Below are positions 31,341 through 41,279 of a DNA stretch of 64,000 bases, piece by piece. The position numbers were made by a program, and so were the translations under genes. Origin of the DNA: Psychrobacter sp. APC 3281 (lineage in GTDB: Bacteria > Pseudomonadota > Gammaproteobacteria > Pseudomonadales > Moraxellaceae); the NCBI RefSeq assembly GCF_030407815.1, contig NZ_JASDCS010000011.1:79239-143238 (forward strand), read 5' to 3'. Position 1 is the stretch's first letter; the number at the start of each line of letters is the position of its first letter. The notes under the pieces are model-generated. The model was given only the letters and a program-made list of their open reading frames with translations. It ran no database searches and was not told the DNA's origin.

Positions 31341-32414
31341 ATGTCAAATTCTATCGATAGTAGCGCTACACAACCAGTCTCACCGACTGATTATGCAAAA
31401 TTTGATCCCAATACGATTCATCAAAGGCTCAATACCTCACTAAGTCGTCCGCAGCTCAACACCGATGGCAGTATCAGGCATTTCTTAGGTGTTGAAGGTC
31501 TTAATAAAGCACAGCTCAAAGCTATTATCGCAAAAGCAGAGACTTTCTTTGATGAAAACGGACAGCTAATCAATCGTCCTGAGTTAGACGGCTATACGGT
31601 CATGAATTTGTTCTTCGAACCATCGACTCGTACCCGGACGACATTCGAGGTGGCAGAAAAACGCTTGGGTGCTAATGTACTCAATATCGATATCGAACGT
31701 TCTAGTACCAAAAAAGGCGAGAGTCTGCGCGATACGCTGTGGAATCTACAGGCGATGACGGCAGATATTTTTGTAGTACGCCATTCAGCATCAGGTGCCG
31801 CGCATTTTATGGCGACAGAGGTGACGCCTGATATTGCTATCATTAATGGTGGTGATGGCTGGCATGCGCATCCTACTCAAGGAATGCTCGACATGTTGAC
31901 TATTCATCGTGAGGCACCGCGTCCATTCGAAGAGCTGTCTATCGCGATCGTTGGTGATATTAAGCATTCACGCGTGGCACGCTCTGATATCAGTGCACTG
32001 CAAACACTAGGTGTGACAGACATCCGTGTGTGTGCGCCGCGTACTCTACTGCCTAAAGGTATCGAACGTTTTGGCGTGCAAGTATATGAAAACATGGATG
32101 AGTGTGTCACTGATTGTGATGTGATCATGGGATTAAGAATACAAAATGAGCGTATCGGTTCGCCGCTCTTAGCATCATCGAGTGAATACTATAAGCATTA
32201 TGGGATCACGCCGGAGCGAGTAGCGCTTGCCAAACCTGATGCGCTAGTTATGCATCCAGGGCCGATGAACCGCGGTGTTGAGATTGCCTCTAGTGTGGCT
32301 GATGGCGCACAATCCGTTATCTTAAAGCAGGTAAATAACGGTATTGCCATTCGCATGGCGGTCTTGTCGCTTGCGATGGAAGGTCAACGTGCTCATCAAG
32401 CGGCTGGCAAGTAA
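31341..32414 (+). CDS. pyrB: aspartate carbamoyltransferase catalytic subunit
   Basis: PyrB makes carbamoyl-aspartate, the first committed step of pyrimidine synthesis. The 357 residues carry the carbamoyl-phosphate site [12 protein letters not shown] at about 92-103 and the C-terminal [11 protein letters not shown]. About 40 extra N-terminal residues precede the conserved core, as in the class A enzymes of pseudomonads. The next gene encodes its probable non-catalytic partner. No pyrI is seen. Confidence 0.96.
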   Translation: MSNSIDSSATQPVSPTDYAKFDPNTIHQRLNTSLSRPQLNTDGSIRHFLGVEGLNKAQLKAIIAKAETFFDENGQLINRPELDGYTVMNLFFEPSTRTRTTFEVAEKRLGANVLNIDIERSSTKKGESLRDTLWNLQAMTADIFVVRHSASGAAHFMATEVTPDIAIINGGDGWHAHPTQGMLDMLTIHREAPRPFEELSIAIVGDIKHSRVARSDISALQTLGVTDIRVCAPRTLLPKGIERFGVQVYENMDECVTDCDVIMGLRIQNERIGSPLLASSSEYYKHYGITPERVALAKPDALVMHPGPMNRGVEIASSVADGAQSVILKQVNNGIAIRMAVLSLAMEGQRAHQAAGK

Positions 32415-32473
32415 ACAGCCTGCCGCGCGACTTATTCTCATTTATTTCATTTTATTGATACGGTAATAACGTT

Positions 32474-33685
32474 ATGTCTACCATGCTTAATACGGATGCA
32501 CCCATTCTTGACCATTTACCAAAAGCATTTAAAGATGCATTGCCACAAACTGCAACAGAAAAACTGTCTACACTCGATTCTGACCGTGAGATGTGGTTAT
32601 TGCCACCACTAGTAGATCTATGCGCGCGCTTGCGTGAGCCAGGCCAGCAGCAACACGGCACGCTAAAATCAGAAGGCAGCGCAGCTCGTGGTAATGGATT
32701 TTTGCATGTAGTCACACCTCCTGATACCAATCCTATTTTAGAAAATGGTTCACTTTTAAAGGGCTTGCGTGAGCGCGCCTTAAGTGATGGCGGGATTTAC
32801 TTGCATATTTTGGGTGCATTGACCACAGGGTTAGAGGGCGAACGACCCTCTAACATCGCAGGGCTTAAAAAGGGCGGCTGTATCGCAGTATCCAATGCGC
32901 GTAGACCTTTTCGCAATGATTTAGTATTGCTACGTACATTAGAATACGCGGCGACTTTTGGTATGAAAGTATTCTTTTATCCTGATGAGCCAAGTCTGTC
33001 TGGAGATGGCGTGGCACATGAGGGCTATATTGCTTCTTATCATGGTCTGCAAGGGATTCCTTGGATTGCAGAAACTGTTGCACTGTCTACGCAGCTATTG
33101 ATGGTGGAAGAGACTGGAATCGCTGCTCATTTTAGCCAGTTATCATGTAAGTCTTCCATTGAGCTCATGCGCTGGGCAAAAGACAAAGGTCTGCCGGTTA
33201 CGTGTGATGTTGCGATGCATCAGCTGTATTTAACTGATGACAATCTTGAAGGCTTTAATGCTCAGGCATATGTGTTGCCACCGCTACGTAGCAATACTGA
33301 CCAACAGGCAATCCGCCGTGGATTAAAGGATGGCACTATCGATGCTATCTGTAGTCATCACGAGCCATTGAACAGTACCGCCAAAAAAGCACCATTTGCT
33401 GAAAGTACGCCAGGTATCTCAAACTTCGATACGTTTATGGCGTTGGCTTGTCAGCTGGTAAATGACGATGTCTTAACACTCTCGCAACTGGTAGATAAAA
33501 TCTGCCTGAATCCTGCAAAAATCGCAGGTATTAGTGAGCAGTATGAAGCTATCGGCGGTGCAGTATTGGTCGATCCTAACCTTGAGTGGCAAGTAACCGC
33601 GCAATCGATGCTATCAAGTGGTAAAAACACGCCGTTTTTCAATCAGCAGTTGCAAGGACGTGTTGTGGAGACATTCTTTGGCTAA
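32474..33685 (+). CDS. pyrC': non-catalytic dihydroorotase-like ATCase partner (PyrC')
   Basis: The 403 residues have a dihydroorotase fold but lack the metal-binding His-x-His: the usual DLHVHLREPG reads DLCARLREPG at 48-57, and the later active-site region is SHHEPLNST rather than a DHAPH form. In Pseudomonas such PyrC' proteins are inactive but needed to assemble the dodecameric class A aspartate carbamoyltransferase. The pairing directly after pyrB supports that role. A true dihydroorotase should be elsewhere in the genome. Confidence 0.9.
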   Translation: MSTMLNTDAPILDHLPKAFKDALPQTATEKLSTLDSDREMWLLPPLVDLCARLREPGQQQHGTLKSEGSAARGNGFLHVVTPPDTNPILENGSLLKGLRERALSDGGIYLHILGALTTGLEGERPSNIAGLKKGGCIAVSNARRPFRNDLVLLRTLEYAATFGMKVFFYPDEPSLSGDGVAHEGYIASYHGLQGIPWIAETVALSTQLLMVEETGIAAHFSQLSCKSSIELMRWAKDKGLPVTCDVAMHQLYLTDDNLEGFNAQAYVLPPLRSNTDQQAIRRGLKDGTIDAICSHHEPLNSTAKKAPFAESTPGISNFDTFMALACQLVNDDVLTLSQLVDKICLNPAKIAGISEQYEAIGGAVLVDPNLEWQVTAQSMLSSGKNTPFFNQQLQGRVVETFFG

Positions 33686-33740
33686 TTTGCCCCGACAGGA
33701 TGACCGTCTGCCGCCATCCTCGAAGGATAAAGGGGTTGCT

Positions 33741-34226
33741 ATGAATGGTCAGCAAGAAAAATCGCGCAGTACGGCGAGTGAGTCTATTAAAGCGGTGGCC
33801 ATTTATGAGGTAGTCAAAGGTGTTGGTGCGTTACTAGGAGCAGGGGCATTATGGTGGTGGCATACCAATCTTGAGCATTGGCTAACGACCGCAACGGTTA
33901 CTTGGCAGCGCAGCTTCGGGCATATGCTTGCCCCGCAAATCGATAGTGCCGTACGTATTGCTCAGCAAGCAAGTAAAAACTGGCCGATGTTTTTATTATT
34001 GATATTTGCTTACGCCAGTTTGCGCTTCCTCGAAGCCTATGGCTTATGGCATGACAAAACATGGGCGTATTGGTTTGGGGTATTAGGCTACGGGGTATTT
34101 ATTCCTATAGAAATCTACTATCTGATCGTTAGCCCGTTTGACTGGTTTAAGCTTGGAATATTGGTTTCTAATCTGCTCATTATTATTGTGGTTTATCGCA
34201 ATATGAAACGAAAGGGCTTGATATAA
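33741..34226 (+). CDS. DUF2127 membrane protein
   Basis: The 161-residue protein has about four membrane segments and the DUF2127 pattern AIYEVVKGVGALLGAGAL at the start, with YASLRFLEAYGLWHDKTWAY and FIPIEIYYLI later. Its function is unknown. ATG 33741 follows AAAGGGG by 6 nt; the open frame upstream overlaps pyrC' and is unlikely. It may be co-transcribed with pyrBC' (55-bp gap). Confidence 0.8.
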   Translation: MNGQQEKSRSTASESIKAVAIYEVVKGVGALLGAGALWWWHTNLEHWLTTATVTWQRSFGHMLAPQIDSAVRIAQQASKNWPMFLLLIFAYASLRFLEAYGLWHDKTWAYWFGVLGYGVFIPIEIYYLIVSPFDWFKLGILVSNLLIIIVVYRNMKRKGLI

Positions 34227-34242
34227 CGTTTAAGTTTAAGTC

Positions 34243-34284
34243 AAAAAATCCAGCATAAGATACTTGTCTTATGCTGGATTTTTT
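34243..34284. terminator. bidirectional intrinsic terminator
   Basis: A long stem (AATCCAGCATAAGA with TCTTATGCTGGATT, 6-nt loop) is flanked by As and Ts, between the DUF2127 gene and the convergent antiporter gene. Confidence 0.92.
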
Positions 34285-34304
34285 GTGCCTGTTATATTTT
34301 TAGC

Positions 34305-35579
34305 TTATACGTCTACTGGTTTTTCATCCGTACGAATGCTTTTAGCGACTTTTCCAACGCTCAGACCTTGTACCAAGATAGAGAAAATCACCACCGCATA
34401 AGTGAGTGCCAATAAAATCTCTCGTTCAGCCCCGATTGGTAGCTGTAATACTAGCGCGACTGAGATACCACCGCGTAAGCCGCCCCACGTCAGAACTTTC
34501 CATGCGCCCGTAGGCAAATCAAGCTGACGATGAAAGGTCTTGGTCGTCATGCCTACCACGATAAATCTGGCAACGAGCGCAATCAAAATCGTCAAACCAC
34601 TCGCTATAAATAAATTGCCTGAATAAGCAATCATGACCACTTCTAGACCGATGAGCACAAACAAAATGGCGTTTAAAATCTCATCAATCAATTCCCAAAA
34701 CAAATCAATATAGTGCCGTGTCTTATCACTCATTGCTAGCTCGCGACCACGGTTACCGACCATCAGACCCATCATGACCATGGCGAGTGGCCCTGATAAA
34801 TGCCAATGGCTGGCCAACGCGTAGCCACCGATGACGCCTGCTAATGTTAATAGCACTTCTTCTTGATAGCTATCAATGCTCTTGAGCAAGTAATACAAAA
34901 TCGCACCAAGTACCAGTCCGAATACAACGCCGCCACCAGCTTCAACCGCTAATGTATGTGCGACGTAGTTGGCAGTAGGAATATCACCGCTAGATAAAAT
35001 CCCCAGCAGTAAGACAAAAATAACCACGCCGATACCATCATTGAACAATGACTCGCCAGCGATGACGGTCTCGATGCTCTTTGGAGCACCTGCTGATGAG
35101 AGGATACCCATGACGGCGATAGGATCGGTAGGGGAGATAAGCGCCCCAAACAACAGGCACCAGAGAAACGGCAGGCCGAAACCAAACAACGGCAGCATAA
35201 AATAAATCGCGGTCGCAATGAGCATCGCTGATATGATCGTACCAAGTCCCGCAAGGATGCCGATAGGTAACTTGTAACGTCTTAAGTCGCCAATATTGAC
35301 GTGTAACGCGCCTGCAAATAGCAACATCGATAGCATACCGTCTAAGAGAACTTCGGTAAAATCAAGCTGTTCCAATAAACTGACTTCGTAATCGATCAGC
35401 TGATCAAACCCTAAGAAGCCCAAAAATATCGCACCAATTGACAGTAAGATAGAGATGACCATGACACCGATAGTGGTCGGCAAACCAATGAAGCGGTGAT
35501 TAATATAAGTTAATGAAGCAGTAATCGACAAAAATATGGCGCTGATTTCTAGGATGGTGAGGCTGGTTGCAGATGCCAT
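34305..35579 (-). CDS. CPA1-family Na+/H+ antiporter
   Basis: The 424 residues hold about 12 membrane helices and the CPA1/NhaP motifs ALISPTDPIAVMGIL (near 145) and AGESLFNDGIGVVIF (near 173), whose Asn-Asp pair forms the ion site. LTWGGLRGGISVALVLQLP marks the conserved helix near 360. It exchanges external protons for cytoplasmic sodium or potassium, useful in saline, cold habitats. It lies upstream of a terminator, alone on its strand. Confidence 0.88.
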   Translation of the reverse strand: MASATSLTILEISAIFLSITASLTYINHRFIGLPTTIGVMVISILLSIGAIFLGFLGFDQLIDYEVSLLEQLDFTEVLLDGMLSMLLFAGALHVNIGDLRRYKLPIGILAGLGTIISAMLIATAIYFMLPLFGFGLPFLWCLLFGALISPTDPIAVMGILSSAGAPKSIETVIAGESLFNDGIGVVIFVLLLGILSSGDIPTANYVAHTLAVEAGGGVVFGLVLGAILYYLLKSIDSYQEEVLLTLAGVIGGYALASHWHLSGPLAMVMMGLMVGNRGRELAMSDKTRHYIDLFWELIDEILNAILFVLIGLEVVMIAYSGNLFIASGLTILIALVARFIVVGMTTKTFHRQLDLPTGAWKVLTWGGLRGGISVALVLQLPIGAEREILLALTYAVVIFSILVQGLSVGKVAKSIRTDEKPVDV

Positions 35580-35733
35580 AAAAAGTAGGTCTCATATAAA
35601 TATAAAAAGTATCTAAAGCGCAGGGCTTATAGGGACGTTATAAGTGTTGCTAGCTATAGGTATTGTGATTATAAGTAATGTGTTTATAAAGGCTAATATT
35701 GCCATCTATTTAAACACTTAACTGGTCATATCA

Positions 35734-37350
35734 TTAACTAGACTGTGTCTGTAACGCTTGACGAATATTCGCTTCAAACTCACTCACGTAATTAAAATGC
35801 TTGTGCTGAGCATCATTATCAAGGATAAATTGCTTGGCTTGTTCGCACATAGCGACCAAATCATCGACCAACTCTTGATAATTTAAGTTCTCTTCTCCGG
35901 CGCGCTGAATCAGATGCAATTCATGTAATAGCGTTTGCTGCTGTGCGCTGTTTACCCGTGCATAGTTCAAATTGACCATTGCCTGACATAATGCTTTTAA
36001 GACCATTAGGTCAGCAGCTGCATAACGACGTATCTCACCGAGTGATACATTGATAAAGTCAGAAATTTTGGGGATATGAGTGACTAGTGCCAATATGGCC
36101 AGTCGCTTCTGTTTGATAGTATTTTCAGAGCTATCGTTAGTGTCTGATTGCGGTATATGAAAATGATAAGGGCTTGGTGGCTGACGACGCATCATAATAC
36201 TCAGACAGCTGGTTAGAGACTGAACGCAATTGACAGCAGTCTTTGGATCATTGATACCAGGGGATAACGCGCGTACAGCAATTTCCGTCATCTGACCTAA
36301 GCTATAGGCGATATCGTTAGAGTGCGCCAATCGTTGCTCAAGTCGCAGGCAACCTGCAAGACGTTGCCAAAACAGTCCATCAGGCGCTCGCGGTATCACT
36401 GCCAGATGCGGTGTTGCTGTCCTTTGGCGATTATTCGGATGAGAGGCAGGTCGCTGATAAAAGTAACCAATGACGTTTTTGTCAGTGACGTAATTACCGA
36501 GGTTGACATGCATCTGTACCACGCCACCATAATCCTGTGACAGCGCAATCAATGACTCAAGATAAATCTGCTGTAGATAACCTGAATTTGGTGAATAAAT
36601 AGGCATAGCAGGCCAGTTTTGGAACTGCTCGATATCATGGTGCTCAGCATCGCGTTGATGTTGAATGTCACATCGATCGTTATACCAATAGTAAATGTTT
36701 GCAATTGCATCGTTGCTAGCGTTTTGAATGACGTGTGACGCTTGAATAGCATGCACCATATGCTGCACAAAATAAACTAAAAGCAGCGCACAGATAATCG
36801 CCATGATAATGGCAAAAGTTACTGCCAATTGCGGTACACCAAAAGCTACGTCAGACTTATGGATAGACTTCAATACCAGTAAGCTATAGCTAAATGTACC
36901 GATAAAAGCGCCAAGGACAAACTGGTTTGGGGTATCAGTCAAAAAGTTACGTAGCAGTCTTGGGCCAAACTGTGAGGATGCCATCGACAGGACGGCGATC
37001 GTAATCGAAAATGTCGTACCGGCCACGCCCAATACCGCACCAGCGATGGCTGTCATAATCGCGCGCGCAGCCTCGTCATCACCAGTAAAGGCGAAGGAGA
37101 TCTCTTTTACCGTTTCACGATCAAAATGCTGATCAATCGCGACTAGCAAAGGAGCAAGTAAAATACCGACAATGACGCAAGCAGTTGGAATAAACCAATA
37201 AGAGCCAATCAGCCATTGCCACAAATTATTTAAGCGATCAGGTAAGTCAGTCAGCGTTTGTATCGACCACAACTTAGTGAACTGCTTAAGCCTGTTTTGA
37301 CCTGCATTGATCGTACGTGTCCAGACACTGTCTCCATCATTTTTATTCAC
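35734..37350 (-). CDS. DUF2254 membrane protein
   Basis: The 538 residues have four membrane segments in the first 200 positions and a large soluble C-terminal region. ASSQFGPRLLRNFLTDTPNQ with FVLGAFIGTFSYSL is the hallmark of DUF2254, whose role is unknown. LSPGINDPKTAVNC at about 378-391 is also typical. Its start overlaps the end of the YihY-family gene by 8 bp, so the two membrane proteins are probably co-translated. Confidence 0.85.
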   Translation of the reverse strand: MNKNDGDSVWTRTINAGQNRLKQFTKLWSIQTLTDLPDRLNNLWQWLIGSYWFIPTACVIVGILLAPLLVAIDQHFDRETVKEISFAFTGDDEAARAIMTAIAGAVLGVAGTTFSITIAVLSMASSQFGPRLLRNFLTDTPNQFVLGAFIGTFSYSLLVLKSIHKSDVAFGVPQLAVTFAIIMAIICALLLVYFVQHMVHAIQASHVIQNASNDAIANIYYWYNDRCDIQHQRDAEHHDIEQFQNWPAMPIYSPNSGYLQQIYLESLIALSQDYGGVVQMHVNLGNYVTDKNVIGYFYQRPASHPNNRQRTATPHLAVIPRAPDGLFWQRLAGCLRLEQRLAHSNDIAYSLGQMTEIAVRALSPGINDPKTAVNCVQSLTSCLSIMMRRQPPSPYHFHIPQSDTNDSSENTIKQKRLAILALVTHIPKISDFINVSLGEIRRYAAADLMVLKALCQAMVNLNYARVNSAQQQTLLHELHLIQRAGEENLNYQELVDDLVAMCEQAKQFILDNDAQHKHFNYVSEFEANIRQALQTQSS

Positions 37351-38935
37351 TGTGATGAGCCTTAGGGTTATCTGCTTCTGTAATAATAGCGTTTTTATGC
37401 GTACGTCTGGTCATATCTGTCTCAGTATGACTCTCACTAGTCCCTAGAGGTATGATGGCTTCATTGTCGTGATCGTCATATTCAATATTACTGTCTTTGT
37501 CGTAAGCCATAGGCTCTAGGTGCGGTGAGGCTTCGAGATTTGGATTATTACCGTTGTAAGCACTCTCATCATGTCTATCTAGATTATCATGTCGTTGTAC
37601 ATTTTCAGTGGCGGCAGAGGTTTTTCTAAATAATTTATGGTCATCGATATGCTTACTGTTAGATTGTTTACGCGGTTCGCTATTGGCAAAGATAGCATTT
37701 AGCGGCAGGTGCAGTTGCTGTTTGGCATACGCTTCAGTATTCTCAAAACGTTTTACCAATAAACTTAGCCAAGGCTTTTGACCTTCCAATTTCATCTCAT
37801 CCAGCTCGTCTTTGATAGGAAGTGGATAGGGCAAGGTACGATAAAAGTCCCATAACGTCATCCTACTCAGATCTCTTTTGAGTACATAGTCATCATCATC
37901 TGTCATGGTAATAAGATTGCTGTCTTGTAGGTAGTTGATATAGGTATACCATTTCGGCAGCTCTTTGCGACCTAAGACATTACGCAGTGCTTGCTCGCTA
38001 ACGGCTTCACCTTTTAAGTGGTGGGTATAGACCAAATTCAACATATCTAACAAGCTGAGTAACGGGTGACGAGGGTAGACTTCTTCTGTCTCAAAAATTG
38101 TCAAGGTATAGCTGATTTCAACGCCTAATAAAATCAAATTCCACGACAGATAAATCCATAGTAGAAAGATAGGCAAGGCGGCAAAAGCGCCGTAAATCGC
38201 TTCGTAGCTGGTAAAGTTAGCCATCACTGTACCAAACAGATGCTTCATTAATTCAAAGACAATGGCCACGAACACGCCAGCGATGGCTGCATTTTTTGCT
38301 GGTACGCGCGCCTTTGGAATAAACCAGTACATACCGATAAAGCCCGCCATCGTAATACCAATCGATGCCATTTGTACCCAAAAGCTCCAGTCGATACCGT
38401 AGCCAGCAATTTGACGATTAAGAAAGCTCAGACTCTGTACAGTACTTGAAGCGATAAAAGCGGTGCCCAATACTAACGGTCCTAGGGTAACGATAGTCCA
38501 ATAACGCAGCATGCTTTTGATGCCACCCGAGCGATCTTCTACTCGCCAGATTTGGTTAAACGCGCGCTCGATAGTGGTCAATGTCATGATAGTCGTAAAG
38601 AACAAAATCATGGCACCAATAATGGTTAGATTGGATGACTTTTCGGCAAAGCTATTAATGTACTCACTAACTTGCATGCTCGATTGCGGCAATAGATTGC
38701 TATAAATGACGTCATAAATCTGCGCTCTAACCGATGCGAGTGCTGGTACGGATGACAAAATCATCAGTAATACCGTCAATACAGGCACGATCGACAGCAT
38801 AGTGGTGTACGTCAGTGAAGCTGCCTTTTGCTGGCAATTATCTTCAAAAAAATGCCGAGTCAAAAACCGTAAAAACTGAAACCAGCGCTGCTGTAAAAAC
38901 GGGAGTTTTTGAGATAATTTTTCCATGTCGACCAT
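37343..38935 (-). CDS. YihY/BrkB-family inner membrane protein
   Basis: The N-terminal 280 or so residues show six membrane segments with the family pattern QKAASLTYTTMLSIVPVLTV and RAFNQIWRVEDRSG. The family is often misnamed ribonuclease BN; its function is unsettled. A winged-helix-like region (PLLSLLDMLNLVYTHHLKGE) and a long polar, acidic tail follow. The start is uncertain: an ATG at 38935 gives MVDMEKLSQK; 38926 and 38968 are alternatives, none with a good Shine-Dalgarno. Confidence 0.82.
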   Translation of the reverse strand: MVDMEKLSQKLPFLQQRWFQFLRFLTRHFFEDNCQQKAASLTYTTMLSIVPVLTVLLMILSSVPALASVRAQIYDVIYSNLLPQSSMQVSEYINSFAEKSSNLTIIGAMILFFTTIMTLTTIERAFNQIWRVEDRSGGIKSMLRYWTIVTLGPLVLGTAFIASSTVQSLSFLNRQIAGYGIDWSFWVQMASIGITMAGFIGMYWFIPKARVPAKNAAIAGVFVAIVFELMKHLFGTVMANFTSYEAIYGAFAALPIFLLWIYLSWNLILLGVEISYTLTIFETEEVYPRHPLLSLLDMLNLVYTHHLKGEAVSEQALRNVLGRKELPKWYTYINYLQDSNLITMTDDDDYVLKRDLSRMTLWDFYRTLPYPLPIKDELDEMKLEGQKPWLSLLVKRFENTEAYAKQQLHLPLNAIFANSEPRKQSNSKHIDDHKLFRKTSAATENVQRHDNLDRHDESAYNGNNPNLEASPHLEPMAYDKDSNIEYDDHDNEAIIPLGTSESHTETDMTRRTHKNAIITEADNPKAHHSE

Positions 38936-39181
38936 TAAGCAAAAGTAAGAGTGACAATAGTGTAACAAAGATGAACGGTTATCATCTGCGGTTTAATTGT
39001 GTCAAAATGCACCACGTAGCGCATCAGATACAATATAAGTCAGGTTATCAATCATGGTTATTTGCATGACAGTGAATGACTCGGGCATAATGTGCACATA
39101 TTCTACAATGCCAGTTAGTCATATATTTCGCCGCATTTTTGGTGGCTAGTATGTTAACGATTTTATAAGGAAGCTTTGCTA

Positions 39182-39799
39182 ATGAGTCAGACCGACCCTT
39201 ATGTTCTGGTGCTTTATTATTCTAATTACGGTACGACTAAGACATTAGCATATGCTATCGCTCAAGGTATTGAAGATGCTGGCATGACTGCGCGTATCCG
39301 TACGGTACCGACAGTGGCACCTGAAACCACGTCAAGCAAGCCTGCGATACCTGATGAAGGCGACTTGTACTGTACGATGGACGATCTCAAGGACTGTAGC
39401 GGTCTAGCGCTTGGTAGCCCAACGCACTTTGGTAATATGGCCGCACCCATGAAGTATTTTTGGGATAATACCGTGACCTTATGGCTGGCAGGGAATCTAC
39501 AAAACAAACCAGCCTCAGTATTTACGGCGACAGGTTCCATGCATGGTGGCCAAGAAACGACGTTGTTGACGATGATGTTGCCGCTGATGCATCACGGTAT
39601 GGTCATCGTAGGTGTGCCCTATGCAGAGCCAGCATTGAACCGTACTCATCGCGGCGGCACGCCTTATGGGGCCAGCCATGTCAGCGGTGCATCGCATGAT
39701 CAGCCTATATCTGCTGACGAGCGAGATTTAGGTATTGCTCAAGGTCGTCGTTTAGCGATTACGGCAGCTGCATTAGCACAGGCTAATTGGAGCCGATAA
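39182..39799 (+). CDS. wrbA: NAD(P)H:quinone oxidoreductase, WrbA family
   Basis: WrbA is a tetrameric flavodoxin-like FMN enzyme that reduces quinones in two-electron steps. The 205 residues include YYSNYGTTKTLAYAIAQGI (FMN phosphate loop), GSPTHFGNMAAPMKYFWD and TATGSMHGGQETTLLTMM. ATG 39182 lies 9 nt after AAGGAAG; a TTG two codons earlier is less likely. It is followed by a DUF2069 gene, a common pairing. Confidence 0.93.
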   Translation: MSQTDPYVLVLYYSNYGTTKTLAYAIAQGIEDAGMTARIRTVPTVAPETTSSKPAIPDEGDLYCTMDDLKDCSGLALGSPTHFGNMAAPMKYFWDNTVTLWLAGNLQNKPASVFTATGSMHGGQETTLLTMMLPLMHHGMVIVGVPYAEPALNRTHRGGTPYGASHVSGASHDQPISADERDLGIAQGRRLAITAAALAQANWSR

Positions 39800-39939
39800 G
39801 TAACTTTTATAAACCTGCTGTCTAGAGTCATCTAAGTCTGCAAGTCTACGATTTAATGCCTATAATCACTCGGTTATAAGCACGCACTAACTATTCATAT
39901 TCAGCAGTATATTATTCATTTAGGAAATCAAAATATCTA

Positions 39940-40389
39940 ATGGCCACAACCCGCTCTAATACAAAGCCTCTTAAAACGGTTAAGCCTATCGCACCTATTG
40001 CACAGCGCTTAAAGGTTACGTGGTTAATTTGGCTCGTTTATAGACTGCTCGGATTGCCTATCTTTATTAGTATCTTTAATCCTAGTAGCCCTGATATCGT
40101 TGGCGGTATTGCTTGGCAGGCGTTATGGCTAGTGCCAGCATTGATTTTGACGCCATGGATATTGCGTGGTCGTTCACCTTATGCATTGTTGATAAGTAGT
40201 ATGTTTACCCTAGTATATTTGGGCGCGAGTGGCGTGGTGCTGTTTACTCGTATATATGGCAGTAGCTGGGCAGAAATCGCCGTGTACTTAACGGATTTCT
40301 TACTATTGCTTGCTATCAATATTTGGCTATTTATTCTGCTTAAACGCCTGCCTTCGATGAACAACGTTGTGAAGAAACCTCGTCAATAA
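39940..40389 (+). CDS. DUF2069 membrane protein
   Basis: The 149 residues have four membrane segments and match DUF2069 (LVPALILTPWILRGRSPYAL, VYLTDFLLLLAINIWLFILL). The function is unknown, but the gene regularly follows wrbA in gammaproteobacteria. The N-terminus is lysine-rich. A GC-rich terminator follows. Confidence 0.8.
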   Translation: MATTRSNTKPLKTVKPIAPIAQRLKVTWLIWLVYRLLGLPIFISIFNPSSPDIVGGIAWQALWLVPALILTPWILRGRSPYALLISSMFTLVYLGASGVVLFTRIYGSSWAEIAVYLTDFLLLLAINIWLFILLKRLPSMNNVVKKPRQ

Positions 40390-40438
40390 TTGAATTTATC
40401 TAAAGCCTAATAAATTATACCTATCAATCTAAAACCAT

Positions 40439-40474
40439 AAAAAAGCGGCGCTCCATCTGGAGCGCCGCTTTTTC
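40439..40474. terminator. bidirectional intrinsic terminator
   Basis: A 10-bp GC-rich stem (GCGGCGCTCC/GGAGCGCCGC, loop ATCT) is flanked by five or more As and five Ts, between the DUF2069 gene and the convergent DUF3108 gene. Confidence 0.92.
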
Positions 40475-40499
40475 GTTTATAACTCTAAAGACAAGTAGA

Positions 40500-41279
40500 T
40501 TAGTTAACCTTAGTTAATTCTAAATCCATTTTCTTACCATCGTTAATTTGGCTAACTTTAACTGGCATATAGTCCAAGCTTGGGGCTAACCAAAAACTGG
40601 TAGAGCGGCTATCGTCATCGTGAACGCGGTCAACACGTACCGTATCAAAGGTACCCGCTGGTACGGTAATCTTAGTGCTGCCTGATTTTTTAAATGGCGT
40701 CTTCTCGATTTTGTCTTTTTTCGCCATGTAATAGTTACCAGAGAATTTACCGTTTAATAAATCCTGACGAATCTGTACCTCAAGGCTCAAATCATCAAAG
40801 GCTTGTTGCGACATGTTCATAGTCGTCGACTTGCCCTTATAGTTACTAGTGACTTTTTTGCTGCTTGGGTTGAAGTCTAGTTTATGCGTGCGACCCATGC
40901 CAAGTAGTTTGTAAGTGGTGCTCGCCTGCGTAGGACTGACATTGTTGCCATTAAGCGTAAAAGTGCTGTTTTGCGAGGCACTCGCCACACCAGCGACGCG
41001 AGCCTTAACGTTATATTTCCACGTATTCCCAGATTTGCTTAGCGTACGAGTTGCTGTGCCTTTGTATTTGTCCTCAACGGTAAAACTATAATCGGCAGTT
41101 GATGGTTGAACAGTTTTTGCGCTAGCTAGGGTAGGTGCGGTCATACTCAAAGCTCCAACGGTAGAGATACTGATGCCTGTCACTAAGGCAGATAAAAATT
41201 TAGATGGACTGCGTTTTGCGTTATTAGCAGTATTAACATTGTCGCTTGATGACTCTTTGTGCGTTGATAAAAAACTCAT
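40500..41279 (-). CDS. secreted DUF3108-domain protein
   Basis: The 259 residues start with a polar stretch of about 27 residues and then a signal-like hydrophobic segment ending at ASAKT (about 50-55). The mature part is a DUF3108 beta-rich domain (ITVPAGTFDTVRVDRVHDDD, STSFWLAPSLDYMPVKVSQI), a periplasmic family of unknown role. GGGG lies 5 nt before the ATG. It is divergent from groES. Confidence 0.8.
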   Translation of the reverse strand: MSFLSTHKESSSDNVNTANNAKRSPSKFLSALVTGISISTVGALSMTAPTLASAKTVQPSTADYSFTVEDKYKGTATRTLSKSGNTWKYNVKARVAGVASASQNSTFTLNGNNVSPTQASTTYKLLGMGRTHKLDFNPSSKKVTSNYKGKSTTMNMSQQAFDDLSLEVQIRQDLLNGKFSGNYYMAKKDKIEKTPFKKSGSTKITVPAGTFDTVRVDRVHDDDSRSTSFWLAPSLDYMPVKVSQINDGKKMDLELTKVN

